A DNA stretch of 24,675 nucleotides from a bacterium. Lineage in GTDB: Bacteria > SM23-81 > DAOVCL01. The notes below the pieces were generated by a model. That model was not told where the DNA came from. It was given only the letters and a program-made list of their open reading frames with translations, and ran no database searches. Numbering within the stretch: position 1 is the first letter of the stretch; every line of letters begins with the position of its first letter. Position numbers and translations under genes: made by a program. Shown here in pieces: positions 7,957 to 15,710 of the stretch. The DNA lies in assembly GCA_029932675.1 (NCBI GenBank), contig JAOZPP010000042.1:1-24675 (forward strand). The letters are read 5' to 3'.

Positions 7957-8883
7957 TTAGTCCCCCATCTCTAATCCGCCGATCAAATCAGAGATTTTAC
8001 TGATCTCCTCCCGTTCACAATAATCCCTTAGGCCCTTAACTATCTTGGGCATGGCCTGGGGGTCAACAAAGTTAGCCGTTCCCACCTGCACAGCGGTAGC
8101 CCCGGCCAGGATAAACTCGAGGGCATCCTCCGAGGTAAATATACCACCCACCCCTATCACCGGGATTTTAACCGCCCTGGCTACCCTCCAAACCAAGGCC
8201 AAGGCCACCGGTTTTATTGCCGGACCGGAGAGGCCACCGGTCCCTCTGGCTAAGATGGGCCTTTTAGAGCCAATATCAATGGCCATCCCCACCAGGGTGT
8301 TGATCGCTGAAAGGGCATCTGCCCCCGCTTCCTCTGCCGCCTGGGCGATCTCACTCATATTCCCTAAATTGGGGGAAAGCTTCACTATCAAGGGCCTGGA
8401 AGTGACCTCCTTTAAAGAGGAAATTAACTCAAATACCTCCTGCGGATCTGAGGATAACTCCATCCCCCCCCTCTCCACATTGGGGCAGGAGATGTTTATC
8501 TCATAGCCATCGATCCCCTCCGCTCCATCCAGCCTCCTAACTACCTCCCGATACTCCTCAGACCTCTCCCCGGCCACATTGACAATTACCGGAATGGGGA
8601 GCGAGGAGAGAAAGGGGAGCTTATCCTGGACGAAGCCCCCCAGTCCCGGATTGGCCAAGCCGATAGAGTTTAGCATCCCACAAGGGGTCTCCACTATCCT
8701 CGGTGGCGGGTTTCCTGGTATTGGGTTTAAGCTGACCGCCTTAGTAATCAAACCACCCAGGAGGCTGAGGTCAACAAGAGGGGAATACTCCTCCCCGAAG
8801 CCAAAGCACCCCGCGGCAGTCAGAACTGGATTTTTCAACTTGAGGTCCCCCAGGGAGACGGAGAGGTCTACCTTGATTCCCAT
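7957..8883 (-). CDS. pyrD: Dihydroorotate dehydrogenase, class 1B catalytic subunit
   Basis: A 308-residue cytoplasmic FMN enzyme oxidising dihydroorotate to orotate in pyrimidine synthesis. The catalytic base is the cysteine C133 in INISCPN, marking class 1 rather than the membrane class 2 (Ser). FMN-site features include LTAAGCFGFG, KAVSLNPIPGNPPPR, GMLNSIGLANPG, LIVKLSPN, SAINTLVGM, GTGGLSGPAIKP and GVGGIFTSEDALEFILAGA. It starts inside the end of pyrK (16-base overlap) with AGGAGGTGGT before the ATG. Together the two make the NAD-linked 1B heterotetramer. No other pyr gene is present in the window. Confidence 0.97.
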   Translation of the reverse strand: MGIKVDLSVSLGDLKLKNPVLTAAGCFGFGEEYSPLVDLSLLGGLITKAVSLNPIPGNPPPRIVETPCGMLNSIGLANPGLGGFVQDKLPFLSSLPIPVIVNVAGERSEEYREVVRRLDGAEGIDGYEINISCPNVERGGMELSSDPQEVFELISSLKEVTSRPLIVKLSPNLGNMSEIAQAAEEAGADALSAINTLVGMAIDIGSKRPILARGTGGLSGPAIKPVALALVWRVARAVKIPVIGVGGIFTSEDALEFILAGATAVQVGTANFVDPQAMPKIVKGLRDYCEREEISKISDLIGGLEMGD

Positions 8884-9659
8884 ACCACCTCCTGGGCAGG
8901 GAAGACGGGTCCATCCTTACAGATACGGCGATAGACTAACCCCTCATCAACCCGACATCGCACTGCACACCCCCAACAGGCGCCAATCCCACAGGCCATA
9001 TTCTCTTCCAAGGAGACCCAGCAGGGAAGATCCCTCTCCTTGGATAACTTATTCACTTCCTTAAGCATCCCCCAGGGGCCACAAGCATAGATGATCTGGT
9101 CATCTTTGGTCTTAGATAGGTAGGCGCCGAGGAGATCGGTGACCATCCCCCGATGGCCCAAACTCCCATCCTCGGTGGATACCCTCAATTCCCAGCCCCA
9201 AGAGGAGATCTCCTCCTGCAAAAAGATCTCTTCCCTCCCCCTTGCCCCCCAGAAGAACAACCCCTTCCTTACCGAGGATAACCTCTGAGCTAGCATAAAT
9301 AAAGGGGCTATCCCCGCCCCCCCGGCAACAAGGATAGGCAATTGGTCAGGGGAAGGAGGGGGAAAACCATTTCCCAGGGGGCCGATCAGATCGAGCTCCT
9401 CGCCCGCTGAACTTTGGGAGAGGGCCTGGGTCCCCTTTCCCCTCAGCTTAAAGAGGATGTAAAAAGTTCCCTGGGAAGGTTTTGTATTGTGCAAACTGAA
9501 GGGCCTGCGGAGGAGGGGATCGTAGTTTTCGGCAACCCGCAGATGGACGAACTGTCCGGGCTTGGCCTGGGAGGCAACAATGGGGGATTTGAGTTCAACT
9601 AAATAAAAGAGAGGGCTTAGCCTCTCGATCCCCAATACAAGGGCTCTGGTATGAATCAT
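8868..9659 (-). CDS. pyrK: Dihydroorotate dehydrogenase electron-transfer subunit
   Basis: 263 residues. It passes electrons from the PyrD flavin through a [2Fe-2S] cluster and FAD to NAD+. FAD binding is seen at RRPFSLHN (51-58) and the nucleotide-binding segment at VAGGAGIAPLF (111-121). The iron-sulfur ligands are C223, C228, C231 and C247 (CGIGACWGC ... RRIC) with the spacing expected of PyrK. The following KDGPVF is also characteristic. It begins three bases after the TPR lipoprotein stop (TAA GGG ATG) and overlaps pyrD by 16 bases, so all three are translated from one mRNA. Confidence 0.97.
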   Translation of the reverse strand: MIHTRALVLGIERLSPLFYLVELKSPIVASQAKPGQFVHLRVAENYDPLLRRPFSLHNTKPSQGTFYILFKLRGKGTQALSQSSAGEELDLIGPLGNGFPPPSPDQLPILVAGGAGIAPLFMLAQRLSSVRKGLFFWGARGREEIFLQEEISSWGWELRVSTEDGSLGHRGMVTDLLGAYLSKTKDDQIIYACGPWGMLKEVNKLSKERDLPCWVSLEENMACGIGACWGCAVRCRVDEGLVYRRICKDGPVFPAQEVVWESR

Positions 9660-9662
9660 CCC

Positions 9663-11612
9663 TTATTTCTCAGGTGGTTTCACCTCAAACTGATATAAAA
9701 ACCAGGAGTTATATAACTTTCTGTCGATATCGGCTGGATCGAATTTGGTCTGACGCATTGCATCCTCTATGGCCCAATCCAGCGCTCTATTTCCGGTTGA
9801 TTCCACGATGTGCGCCTCCTTGACATCTCCAAACTGATCGATCCTGATCTTAACCAGAACGGTTTCCTGAGTAACTACGGCCCCTGGGGGGTAGAAAAGC
9901 TCCCCTACCTTTATCGGTGGGGGAGCAAAGGGGAGGGAATCGATTTCGGTTAACTCAGGACCCTTCTGGGTTGAAGTGTCTGGGGCGGGAGAGATCTCTT
10001 TAGATGGTTTCTTCCCAAGCTTCTTCATAGCCAGTAGGGCATATTCTGACTCCGGATACCTATCAATCAAACTCTGGTAGGCCTCTGTAGCTAACCTCAA
10101 GGAGTCCCACCTGTTTTCATATATCCAACCCATCGCATAGATGGCCTTAGGGGCGAACTGACTCTGGGGGTATTCACCTGCTGCCCTTCCATACCAGGCC
10201 AAAGCCGAGTCCTCCTCCCCCTGCAACAGGAAATCTTCACCCTTGATGAAGAGGCTTTCAGCCGGTTCCCCCTCCTCGGCTGGGGGGAGCCCCAGCCTTT
10301 CCCTCGCCTTCTGGGCATACGAGGTATGGGGATAGTCCTTGAGGACCCTCTTATAGGCCTCCCTTGCTTGCAAGGTATCTCCCTTGACCTTGTCCCATAT
10401 CCAGGAGATGGCATAGGCAGAACGGGGAGCATAGCTTGATTCCGGGAAGTGCTCAATTACCGACCTATAAGCAGCAAGTGCAGAATCAGGCTCGTTTAGC
10501 TCCAAAAGATACATCTCCGCTAAAAGGAAAAGGGCCCTCACCGAACTTTCCGCCTCCTCTCCGGAGAGCTGTTCTTTGTATTCCTCCAACTTCACTATAT
10601 TAGCAGATTTTTCCTGTGCCCTTTTGGCTACATCCGATTTGGGCATCTCCTGGACACTCTCCTCGAAGAATTCCTTCGCCTTCTTCAGGTCCTTCAGCTC
10701 ATCTTCGTAGATTACTCCCAGGCTGTAAAGGGCTTGAGCAGACTCCTCTGTCTGAGGGAATTCCTGGGAGACCGCTTCATACTCCTTGATCGCCTCTTTA
10801 GTATGGCCGAGTTTAAGTTTACATTCGGCGATTTTTAACCTTACCCGAGGAAGATGGTGGTAATACCTCCCCTCGCGGGCGAGTCCCTCAAAGACCCTCA
10901 GGGCCTCTTGGGGTTGATCCAGCTTTAGATAAGACTCTCCCACTGCGAATTCCGCCTGGAAGCCAATCTCCCTCGCTGGTTTTAGCCCTTTAACCCTTTT
11001 GAAGGCCTTCAAGGCCTTTTCATAATTTTCCATCTCCCACCAACACTCCCCAATGCGGTATTGCGCCTGGGCCCTGATTCCTCCCCTCCCCTCAGCTACC
11101 AACCTGCCATACTCCTCAATCCCCCTCTGGTAGTCCTTGGTGACGAAACCGATCTCCCCTAACCAATACCTTCCCTCATCCAAAAGCTTTCTATCCTTCC
11201 CTTTGGCCAAAAGGTTCTTAAAGCTCCCCTCCGCCAGGGGATAGTCCTCCAACTTGTAATAGGCCAGGCCCATCCAGTAGTAGCTATCGTCCAAGTAGTC
11301 GCTCTTGGGGAGGTTGGTCTGCATTTCCTGAAACTTCCTGATGGCCTTGGTATACTCCCCTAAATGGTAGTAAGATTTGCCGATAAGCATAAGGGCATCA
11401 TCTACCCATCTGCTCTTCGGGTAATAAGCTAAAACCATAGCCGCCTTTTTTATCGCTTTTTCATAGTCCTCCTTCCCAGCACCTTCCCTCCCGTGGGAGG
11501 AGGTCCTGGCCTTTTCCGCCTTTTTGAAGAACTCCTGCGCATGGAAGAAAGTATTATAGTAGGCACATCCCAGGGCCAACAAGATAAGAAAAATGGGAGA
11601 GAGCCTCTTCAT
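9663..11612 (-). CDS. TPR lipoprotein with C-terminal TonB-like domain
   Basis: 649 residues. The N-terminus MKRLSPIFLILLALGC is a lipoprotein signal (C16), followed at once by AYYNTFFHAQEFFKKAEKA. About a dozen tetratricopeptide units of 34-38 residues cover roughly 55-540, with recurring YYPKSRWVDDALMLIGKSYY-like steps as in YbgF/BamD-type proteins. A proline-rich linker (about 545-575) leads to residues 575-649, which resemble a TonB C-terminal domain: VLVKIRIDQFGDVKEAHIVES, then NRALDWAIEDAMRQTKFDPA. Ordinary TonB carries this domain on an inner-membrane anchor; here it is on a lipoprotein with a scaffold in between. It overlaps the upstream gene by 4 bases (ATGA) and is three bases before pyrK. 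It likely acts in the periplasm in envelope assembly; this is inference. Confidence 0.88.
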   Translation of the reverse strand: MKRLSPIFLILLALGCAYYNTFFHAQEFFKKAEKARTSSHGREGAGKEDYEKAIKKAAMVLAYYPKSRWVDDALMLIGKSYYHLGEYTKAIRKFQEMQTNLPKSDYLDDSYYWMGLAYYKLEDYPLAEGSFKNLLAKGKDRKLLDEGRYWLGEIGFVTKDYQRGIEEYGRLVAEGRGGIRAQAQYRIGECWWEMENYEKALKAFKRVKGLKPAREIGFQAEFAVGESYLKLDQPQEALRVFEGLAREGRYYHHLPRVRLKIAECKLKLGHTKEAIKEYEAVSQEFPQTEESAQALYSLGVIYEDELKDLKKAKEFFEESVQEMPKSDVAKRAQEKSANIVKLEEYKEQLSGEEAESSVRALFLLAEMYLLELNEPDSALAAYRSVIEHFPESSYAPRSAYAISWIWDKVKGDTLQAREAYKRVLKDYPHTSYAQKARERLGLPPAEEGEPAESLFIKGEDFLLQGEEDSALAWYGRAAGEYPQSQFAPKAIYAMGWIYENRWDSLRLATEAYQSLIDRYPESEYALLAMKKLGKKPSKEISPAPDTSTQKGPELTEIDSLPFAPPPIKVGELFYPPGAVVTQETVLVKIRIDQFGDVKEAHIVESTGNRALDWAIEDAMRQTKFDPADIDRKLYNSWFLYQFEVKPPEK

Positions 11613-12361
11613 CCCACCCTCAGCTTGTCTATCACTTCAGCAAGCTTATGTAGCTGAACGATGTATTGGCCGAATAAAGACCTAAGCCTTTCTAAAGGAA
11701 GCCTTTGGGCCTTCTCCCTCTTCAGCCCCCAGACCCGGCGAAATGAGTTCCCATCGAGCCCATAATTCTTCTCCAATTGAAAAAAGACTTCCTCGGCTTT
11801 CTGCACCTCAATACCTCTATCCAACTGGAGGAGATGCCTCATCGCTGGGAGAAAGGAGGTTAAGGATTCAGTAAGGAGCTGAGGGAGCCTCCTCTTATCC
11901 AAACCCATCTCCAGGAAGGACTGCCTTACCCTTACCAGCTTTCCCTTTATCTCGGCCTCACACTGGAGCCTGAGGTTTTGGCGACCTATCTCCAATCCTG
12001 CAAAGGGATCTTCCCCGAAGAGGAGAAAGTGATGGGACTTTATATCCAGAAATTCCATGGGAAAGGAATCGGTGGAGGTGGCAATGTATTCTGAGGTGAA
12101 GAAAAGGGGGGCAACAAACCCCCTCTTTTTAAACTTTTGAAAGGCTATGTTCCCTTGCTCAAGCTCCTCCACCCCCACCTCGGTTAAAACTACTAAGAGG
12201 TTGAGATTGGACTTGTGGGGGATATAATCTCCCCGGGCGGCGCTTCCATAGAGGAGGACAGACTTTAACTTGGCCTCAAACCTCCTCTTCAATTCCTCGG
12301 TAAACTCCTTCAACCTCCCCTCTACCTCGGGGAGGAGAGGACTCTTTCCCGCAAGGTTCAT
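11609..12361 (-). CDS. Nucleotidyltransferase-fold protein with altered catalytic motif
   Basis: 250 residues. Residues 33-60 match the start of the Pol beta-type nucleotidyltransferase fold: SVLLYGSAARGDYIPHKS, followed by NLNLLVVL. Active members have S-D-x-D after the loop; here it is S-N-L-N, with both metal-binding aspartates replaced by asparagine (N52, N54). The remainder (about 130-250) is helical and basic with no motif I recognise. A regulatory or binding role is more likely than catalysis. Its stop overlaps the start of the TPR lipoprotein by 4 bases, indicating translational coupling. A GGAGGA ribosome site precedes the ATG. Confidence 0.8.
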   Translation of the reverse strand: MNLAGKSPLLPEVEGRLKEFTEELKRRFEAKLKSVLLYGSAARGDYIPHKSNLNLLVVLTEVGVEELEQGNIAFQKFKKRGFVAPLFFTSEYIATSTDSFPMEFLDIKSHHFLLFGEDPFAGLEIGRQNLRLQCEAEIKGKLVRVRQSFLEMGLDKRRLPQLLTESLTSFLPAMRHLLQLDRGIEVQKAEEVFFQLEKNYGLDGNSFRRVWGLKREKAQRLPLERLRSLFGQYIVQLHKLAEVIDKLRVG

Positions 12362-12362
12362 A

Positions 12363-12524
12363 TCATCCTCCAGCTAAAAAATTCTTCATTAAGATCTGCG
12401 AATTTCCCACCCAGTTCCCCTTTGTATGCGGTTGCAGCCAACTCCTACCGCACTTATGGTCTTTGACAACTTGATCGGTAATGATCCAGTGAATTCCTTG
12501 CTCATAATACCGGGCCAATAACAT
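12363..12524 (-). CDS. Possible 53-residue ORF between sirtuin and nucleotidyltransferase-like genes
   Basis: An ORF begins with ATG four bases after the sirtuin stop and ends with TGA one base before the next ATG, a spacing typical of coupled operon genes. GGGGAGG lies about 10 bases upstream. The product begins MLLARYYEQGIHWIITDQVV and contains three tryptophans, one cysteine and several basic residues. I do not recognise it. The exact fit between its neighbours favours a real gene. Against it are its short length and the lack of a family, and it could be a chance open frame or a remnant. Confidence 0.35.
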   Translation of the reverse strand: MLLARYYEQGIHWIITDQVVKDHKCGRSWLQPHTKGNWVGNSQILMKNFLAGG

Positions 12525-12528
12525 CCTC

Positions 12529-13323
12529 TTATAGCCTCCCCACTAAATTCGGGAGGACCTCCCCTGCCTTCCCCCTTAACGACTGATTAACCAGTTCAGA
12601 GATGGTGGTTGGCTCCGGATTTATCTCCACCACAAAGGCGCCATTTCTCAAGGCCAAAAGGGGTAGGGAAGCAGCAGGTTGCACTAAAGCCGAGGTTCCT
12701 ACGGATAAAAACAGATCACAGGATTGGGCCGCCCCAAGGGCAGAAGAGAGGGCCTCCTGAGGAAGGGCCTCCCCAAACCAGACAACATCTGGCCGCAGCG
12801 TCCCGCCACAGCCACATTTGGGGGGGAATTCCTCTGATTCGATCTCCCGGTAATCATAGAGCTTACCACACCGCAAACAGCGATCCCTCCAGATGTTGCC
12901 ATGGAGCTCTACCACCCTTCTGCTCCCTGCCCTCTGGTGTAACCCATCTATGTTCTGGGTGACAAGGAGGAACTCACCAAACTTATCCTCCAAGTCGCTG
13001 ATCGCATAATGGGTTGGATTCGGTTGGGCTTTCTGGATAAGCCTCCGCCGATATTCATACCATTCCCAAACCAGGCGGGGATCCCTTTTAAAGGCATCCA
13101 TCGTGGCCAACTCTTGGGGATTAAACTTCTTCCAAAGGCCATCCTTCCCCCTAAAGGTAGGAATCCCACTCTCCGCGGAGACCCCTGCTCCAGTGAGCAC
13201 CACTACGGAATGGGCAGATTTGAACCTCCGGAGAAGTTGGGAGGAGAAACCTTCACCTTCCTGCATTTCGCCTTTAAGATAATCCCTTACTTGGCCAAGG
13301 TCAAGCCATTTCTCTTTGGCCAA
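12529..13323 (-). CDS. cobB: NAD-dependent protein deacylase, sirtuin (CobB/Sir2 type)
   Basis: 264 residues. It removes acyl groups from lysines using NAD+, yielding nicotinamide and O-acyl-ADP-ribose. NAD-binding residues are GAGVSAESGIPTFRG (45-59), TQNIDGLH (122-129) and GTSALVQPAA; the catalytic His is H141 in ELHGN. The zinc site is C149, C152, C170 and C172, the last pair as C-x-C. Y89 and R92 (WYEYRR) match the YxxR motif of class III sirtuins, which favour succinyl, malonyl or glutaryl groups. The N-terminus before residue 37 is somewhat longer than usual; M20 is an alternative start. This is the first gene of the minus-strand row and is divergent from the lipoprotein gene at 13427. 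Confidence 0.95.
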   Translation of the reverse strand: MAKEKWLDLGQVRDYLKGEMQEGEGFSSQLLRRFKSAHSVVVLTGAGVSAESGIPTFRGKDGLWKKFNPQELATMDAFKRDPRLVWEWYEYRRRLIQKAQPNPTHYAISDLEDKFGEFLLVTQNIDGLHQRAGSRRVVELHGNIWRDRCLRCGKLYDYREIESEEFPPKCGCGGTLRPDVVWFGEALPQEALSSALGAAQSCDLFLSVGTSALVQPAASLPLLALRNGAFVVEINPEPTTISELVNQSLRGKAGEVLPNLVGRL

Positions 13324-13341
13324 ATTTTGGGGTGAAAAGGG

Positions 13342-13370
13342 TTGACAGAGAGTGCAGGCCGCCCTATAAT
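13342..13370 (+). promoter_or_regulatory. Perfect consensus sigma-70 promoter
   Basis: TTGACA (13342-13347) and TATAAT (13365-13370) are separated by exactly 17 bases, so both hexamers and the spacer are at consensus. Transcription would start near 13377 and give a leader of about 50 bases to the ATG at 13427. The leader can pair GAGA with TCTC around a GGGG/CCCC stem (about 13380-13410) just before the AAAGGAGGTG ribosome site. No operator palindrome was identified. Confidence 0.88.
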
Positions 13371-13426
13371 GAACGACGGGAGAGGGGACGGAAACCCCCC
13401 GGGTCTCTTCTCAAAGGAGGTGAATT

Positions 13427-14059
13427 ATGGGTTTCATCAAAAAACTGTTGCCCCTTTTCCTCATTATCCTCTCCTCTGGCCTGAGTGGGTGCACAACAAT
13501 CCCTAAGGAATCGGTTACCCTAAGTCAAGAGGTGGGCAAAGGAATCGCCGAGAACCAGCGGGCCTATCTGAACCTGTTCAACCTGTATTTCGCCGAGAAG
13601 AAACAACAGATCGATAGGGCAATTATTGATGAGTTCCTACCGAACTACATCAGGAACGTCCAGGAAGAACTGAGGAAGGGAGGTGAGAACCCGAACAGTT
13701 TCGATGCCCAGATGGTAAGGGATATGATCGGCGATGTCATCGAAAAACGTGATGAACTGCAAGAAGACCTGGAGAGAACGAAGAACGCTATATGGGAGAC
13801 CATCAGCAAGGACCACATCTTGCTGTTGCAGGCCAATGCCACCATCACTGCCCTCTTACAATCTGCCGTTAGCCTGAAAAAAGCCGCCTCCCCAATGGAG
13901 AGGGGGATTAAAGAGGTCAAGAAGAAGTCAAGGTTCAGCTTCGATGAGTTCGAGAGGCTATTCAATGAACATCTGAAGAAGGTGGGGAAGATCTCCACCA
14001 AAGCGAAAAGCCTTTATGATACCATGAGACCATTCATCGGGAGTGGGGGTGGGCAATGA
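13427..14059 (+). CDS. Uncharacterised lipoprotein, helical
   Basis: 210 residues. MGFIKKLLPLFLIILSSGLSGC is a lipoprotein signal with lipobox LSGC (C22). The rest is strongly helical and charged, with heptad-like stretches around 85-130 (MIGDVIEKRDELQEDLERTK) and a basic patch near 160-170 (EVKKKSRFSFDEF), ending GSGGGQ. I recognise no family. It follows a consensus promoter and an excellent ribosome site (AAAGGAGGTG, then ATT and ATG), so it is probably highly expressed. Its stop overlaps the next start (ATGA), so the two products are likely made together. Confidence 0.85.
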   Translation: MGFIKKLLPLFLIILSSGLSGCTTIPKESVTLSQEVGKGIAENQRAYLNLFNLYFAEKKQQIDRAIIDEFLPNYIRNVQEELRKGGENPNSFDAQMVRDMIGDVIEKRDELQEDLERTKNAIWETISKDHILLLQANATITALLQSAVSLKKAASPMERGIKEVKKKSRFSFDEFERLFNEHLKKVGKISTKAKSLYDTMRPFIGSGGGQ

Positions 14060-14325
14060 TCGATTCACAGAAGTGGGAGGAGATCAGGCGGAAGGCCAGG
14101 GAGAAGACGGAGAAGGAGTTCGCCTCCCTGGCTGCAAGCCTAACCCGGCTTACCGAAGAGGAGATAAAGGAGATTGCTCCCCAACGGATTGATCAGGATA
14201 GACTTGCCCATTTTATGGCCATCGTGAAGGATGGAACAAGGTCGAATGAGGAGAAGGCCCAGGCTATCCGGGATACCGAGGGGCTGGTGGTTATCGCTGT
14301 AAAGCTCTTGGCGAAACTTATCTGA
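14056..14325 (+). CDS. Uncharacterised small helical protein
   Basis: 89 residues, beginning MIDSQKWEEIRRKAREKTEK. It is charged and helical throughout, with a hydrophobic C-terminal run (GLVVIAVKLLAKLI) that could be an amphipathic helix. There is no signal peptide and no known motif. The 4-base overlap with the preceding lipoprotein gene suggests a coupled pair with a shared function, perhaps a cytoplasmic or membrane-contact partner; that is inference from position only. Confidence 0.75.
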   Translation: MIDSQKWEEIRRKAREKTEKEFASLAASLTRLTEEEIKEIAPQRIDQDRLAHFMAIVKDGTRSNEEKAQAIRDTEGLVVIAVKLLAKLI

Positions 14326-14383
14326 AGGGTTTATCTCCTTTGAGGGTGGCCCCGATCTTCCTTACCAAAAAGGGGGGAGAGGG

Positions 14384-15178
14384 ATGGAACTGGATATCTT
14401 TCAAGTGGATGCATTTACCGACAAGCCCTTTAGGGGCAATCCAGCGGGGGTCTGCATCCTCCCTGAACCGGGTGATGAGCGGTGGATGCAGGATGTGGCC
14501 AGGGAGATGAACCTCTCCGAAACAGCTTTCCTATATAGGCATAGGGACGGATTCAACCTGCGTTGGTTTACCCCTGCCGTCGAGGTAGAGCTCTGTGGTC
14601 ATGCTACCCTGGCCAGCGCCCACATCCTTTGGGAAACCGGCTGTCTGAAACCAGATAAACGTGCACTTTTTTATACGCAAAGTGGGCTTCTCATCGCTGA
14701 ACGAAAAGGGGGTTGGATCGAACTTGATCTCCCGGCTGAGCCAGAGGAACCATCAACAACCCCTGAGGGTCTTTCCCAGGCTCTGGGGGTGAGGCTGAAG
14801 TATGTCGGCAGGAACCGTTTTGACTATCTGGTGGAGGTTGATTCGGAGGAAACGGTGCGGAATATGAAACCGGATTTTGTCTTGCTGGACGATATCCCCA
14901 GTAGGGGGTTCATAGTCACCGCTCAGGCCTCATTCCGAGGATTTGACTTTATCTCCCGCTTCTTCGCCCCCGGTGTAGGGGTGAATGAGGACCCGGTCAC
15001 CGGTTCCGCTCATTGCTGTCTGGGCCCCTTTTGGGCAAGCAGGTTGGGCAAAAGGGAAATGGTCGCTTATCAAGCTTCCGCACGCGGAGGGATTGTGCGG
15101 ATCAGAGTAAATGAAAAGCGAGTGCGGCTGGGGGGAAAGGCGGTCACCGTCCTGCGAGGGAAACTAATATTTGGGTAG
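14384..15178 (+). CDS. PhzF-family isomerase-like protein
   Basis: 264 residues of the PhzF/diaminopimelate-epimerase fold. The N-terminal half has DIFQVDAFTDKPFRGNPAGV, the conserved glutamate E46 in MNLSETAF (the acid/base in PhzF), and WFTPAVEVELCGHATLASAH (C71-G-H73). The C-terminal half has RFFAPGVGVNEDPVTGSAHC with the conserved Asp. Most members outside phenazine clusters have unknown substrates, and no phenazine genes are present. A strong purine-rich ribosome site (AGGGGGGAGAGGG) abuts the ATG. It lies 58 bases after the small helical gene and could share its transcript. Confidence 0.93.
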   Translation: MELDIFQVDAFTDKPFRGNPAGVCILPEPGDERWMQDVAREMNLSETAFLYRHRDGFNLRWFTPAVEVELCGHATLASAHILWETGCLKPDKRALFYTQSGLLIAERKGGWIELDLPAEPEEPSTTPEGLSQALGVRLKYVGRNRFDYLVEVDSEETVRNMKPDFVLLDDIPSRGFIVTAQASFRGFDFISRFFAPGVGVNEDPVTGSAHCCLGPFWASRLGKREMVAYQASARGGIVRIRVNEKRVRLGGKAVTVLRGKLIFG

Positions 15179-15273
15179 AGTGTAGAGGGACATCTTTTGT
15201 AATCCTTTACAAATCAGCAATATAGCCATTTTTAAACTGAACAGCTTACCCTTTAAGCAGAGGAGGGGCGAAG

Positions 15274-15561
15274 ATGAGTTCGTCGCTTGAGGTCGGGATA
15301 GCCCAGATACTAACGGGGGTATGTCTTTGGTTTGCCATCTTTTACCTGATGGATTTAGGAAAGATGAAATTCCTGCGTCACCTCTCAGGTTGGTTTCTTG
15401 GGTTTTGGATTTCCCAATTTACCTTAACCGATAGATGGCACCCCCCATTAAGGGCAATTGACTATCTTGAGGGGCTCGCTATTGCCTTCTTGTCAGGTGC
15501 GGTAGCAGCAACTTTCTTTTTCCTTTTAATTAGGCGGTTTAAAAGAAGGCAAGCCAGTTGA
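15274..15561 (+). CDS. Small uncharacterised membrane protein
   Basis: 95 residues with about three hydrophobic segments: 7-27, 36-52 and 68-88. It ends in a basic tail (LIRRFKRRQAS), which by the positive-inside rule would lie in the cytoplasm. AGAGGAGGGG sits seven bases before the ATG. I recognise no family. It follows the PhzF-like gene by 95 bases; an AT-rich 7-base-pair hairpin (TTTGTAA/TTACAAA, about 15197-15214) lies in that gap. Confidence 0.7.
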   Translation: MSSSLEVGIAQILTGVCLWFAIFYLMDLGKMKFLRHLSGWFLGFWISQFTLTDRWHPPLRAIDYLEGLAIAFLSGAVAATFFFLLIRRFKRRQAS

Positions 15562-15671
15562 TGCATTAGAAGTTCAGCACATGGGTAACCTTATCCACCC
15601 ATAATCCGGAGATAGCCTGCTCCCATAGGCCGGCAGGAGCAGCGAAATGTGAAAAATCGGGGAGAAATGGC

Positions 15672-15700
15672 TTGACTTTTGCAGATGAGATTATTATTTT
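15672..15700 (+). promoter_or_regulatory. Promoter for the lamin-tail secreted protein gene at 15854
   Basis: TTGACT (15672-15677) is five of six to the -35 consensus, and TATTTT (15695-15700) is a fair -10 at 17-base spacing. Transcription starting near 15707 would give a leader of about 145 bases, long enough for the folded region described next. Confidence 0.6.
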
Positions 15701-15710
15701 TTATGAGAAT

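Noticed and set aside
8045-8506. 153-residue plus-strand ORF opposite pyrD
   Set aside because: Antisense shadow of a gene with unmistakable catalytic motifs.
15617-15642. Hairpin CTGCTCC/GGAGCAG as a terminator for the 15274 gene
   Set aside because: Seven base pairs with a 12-base loop and no T run on either strand.
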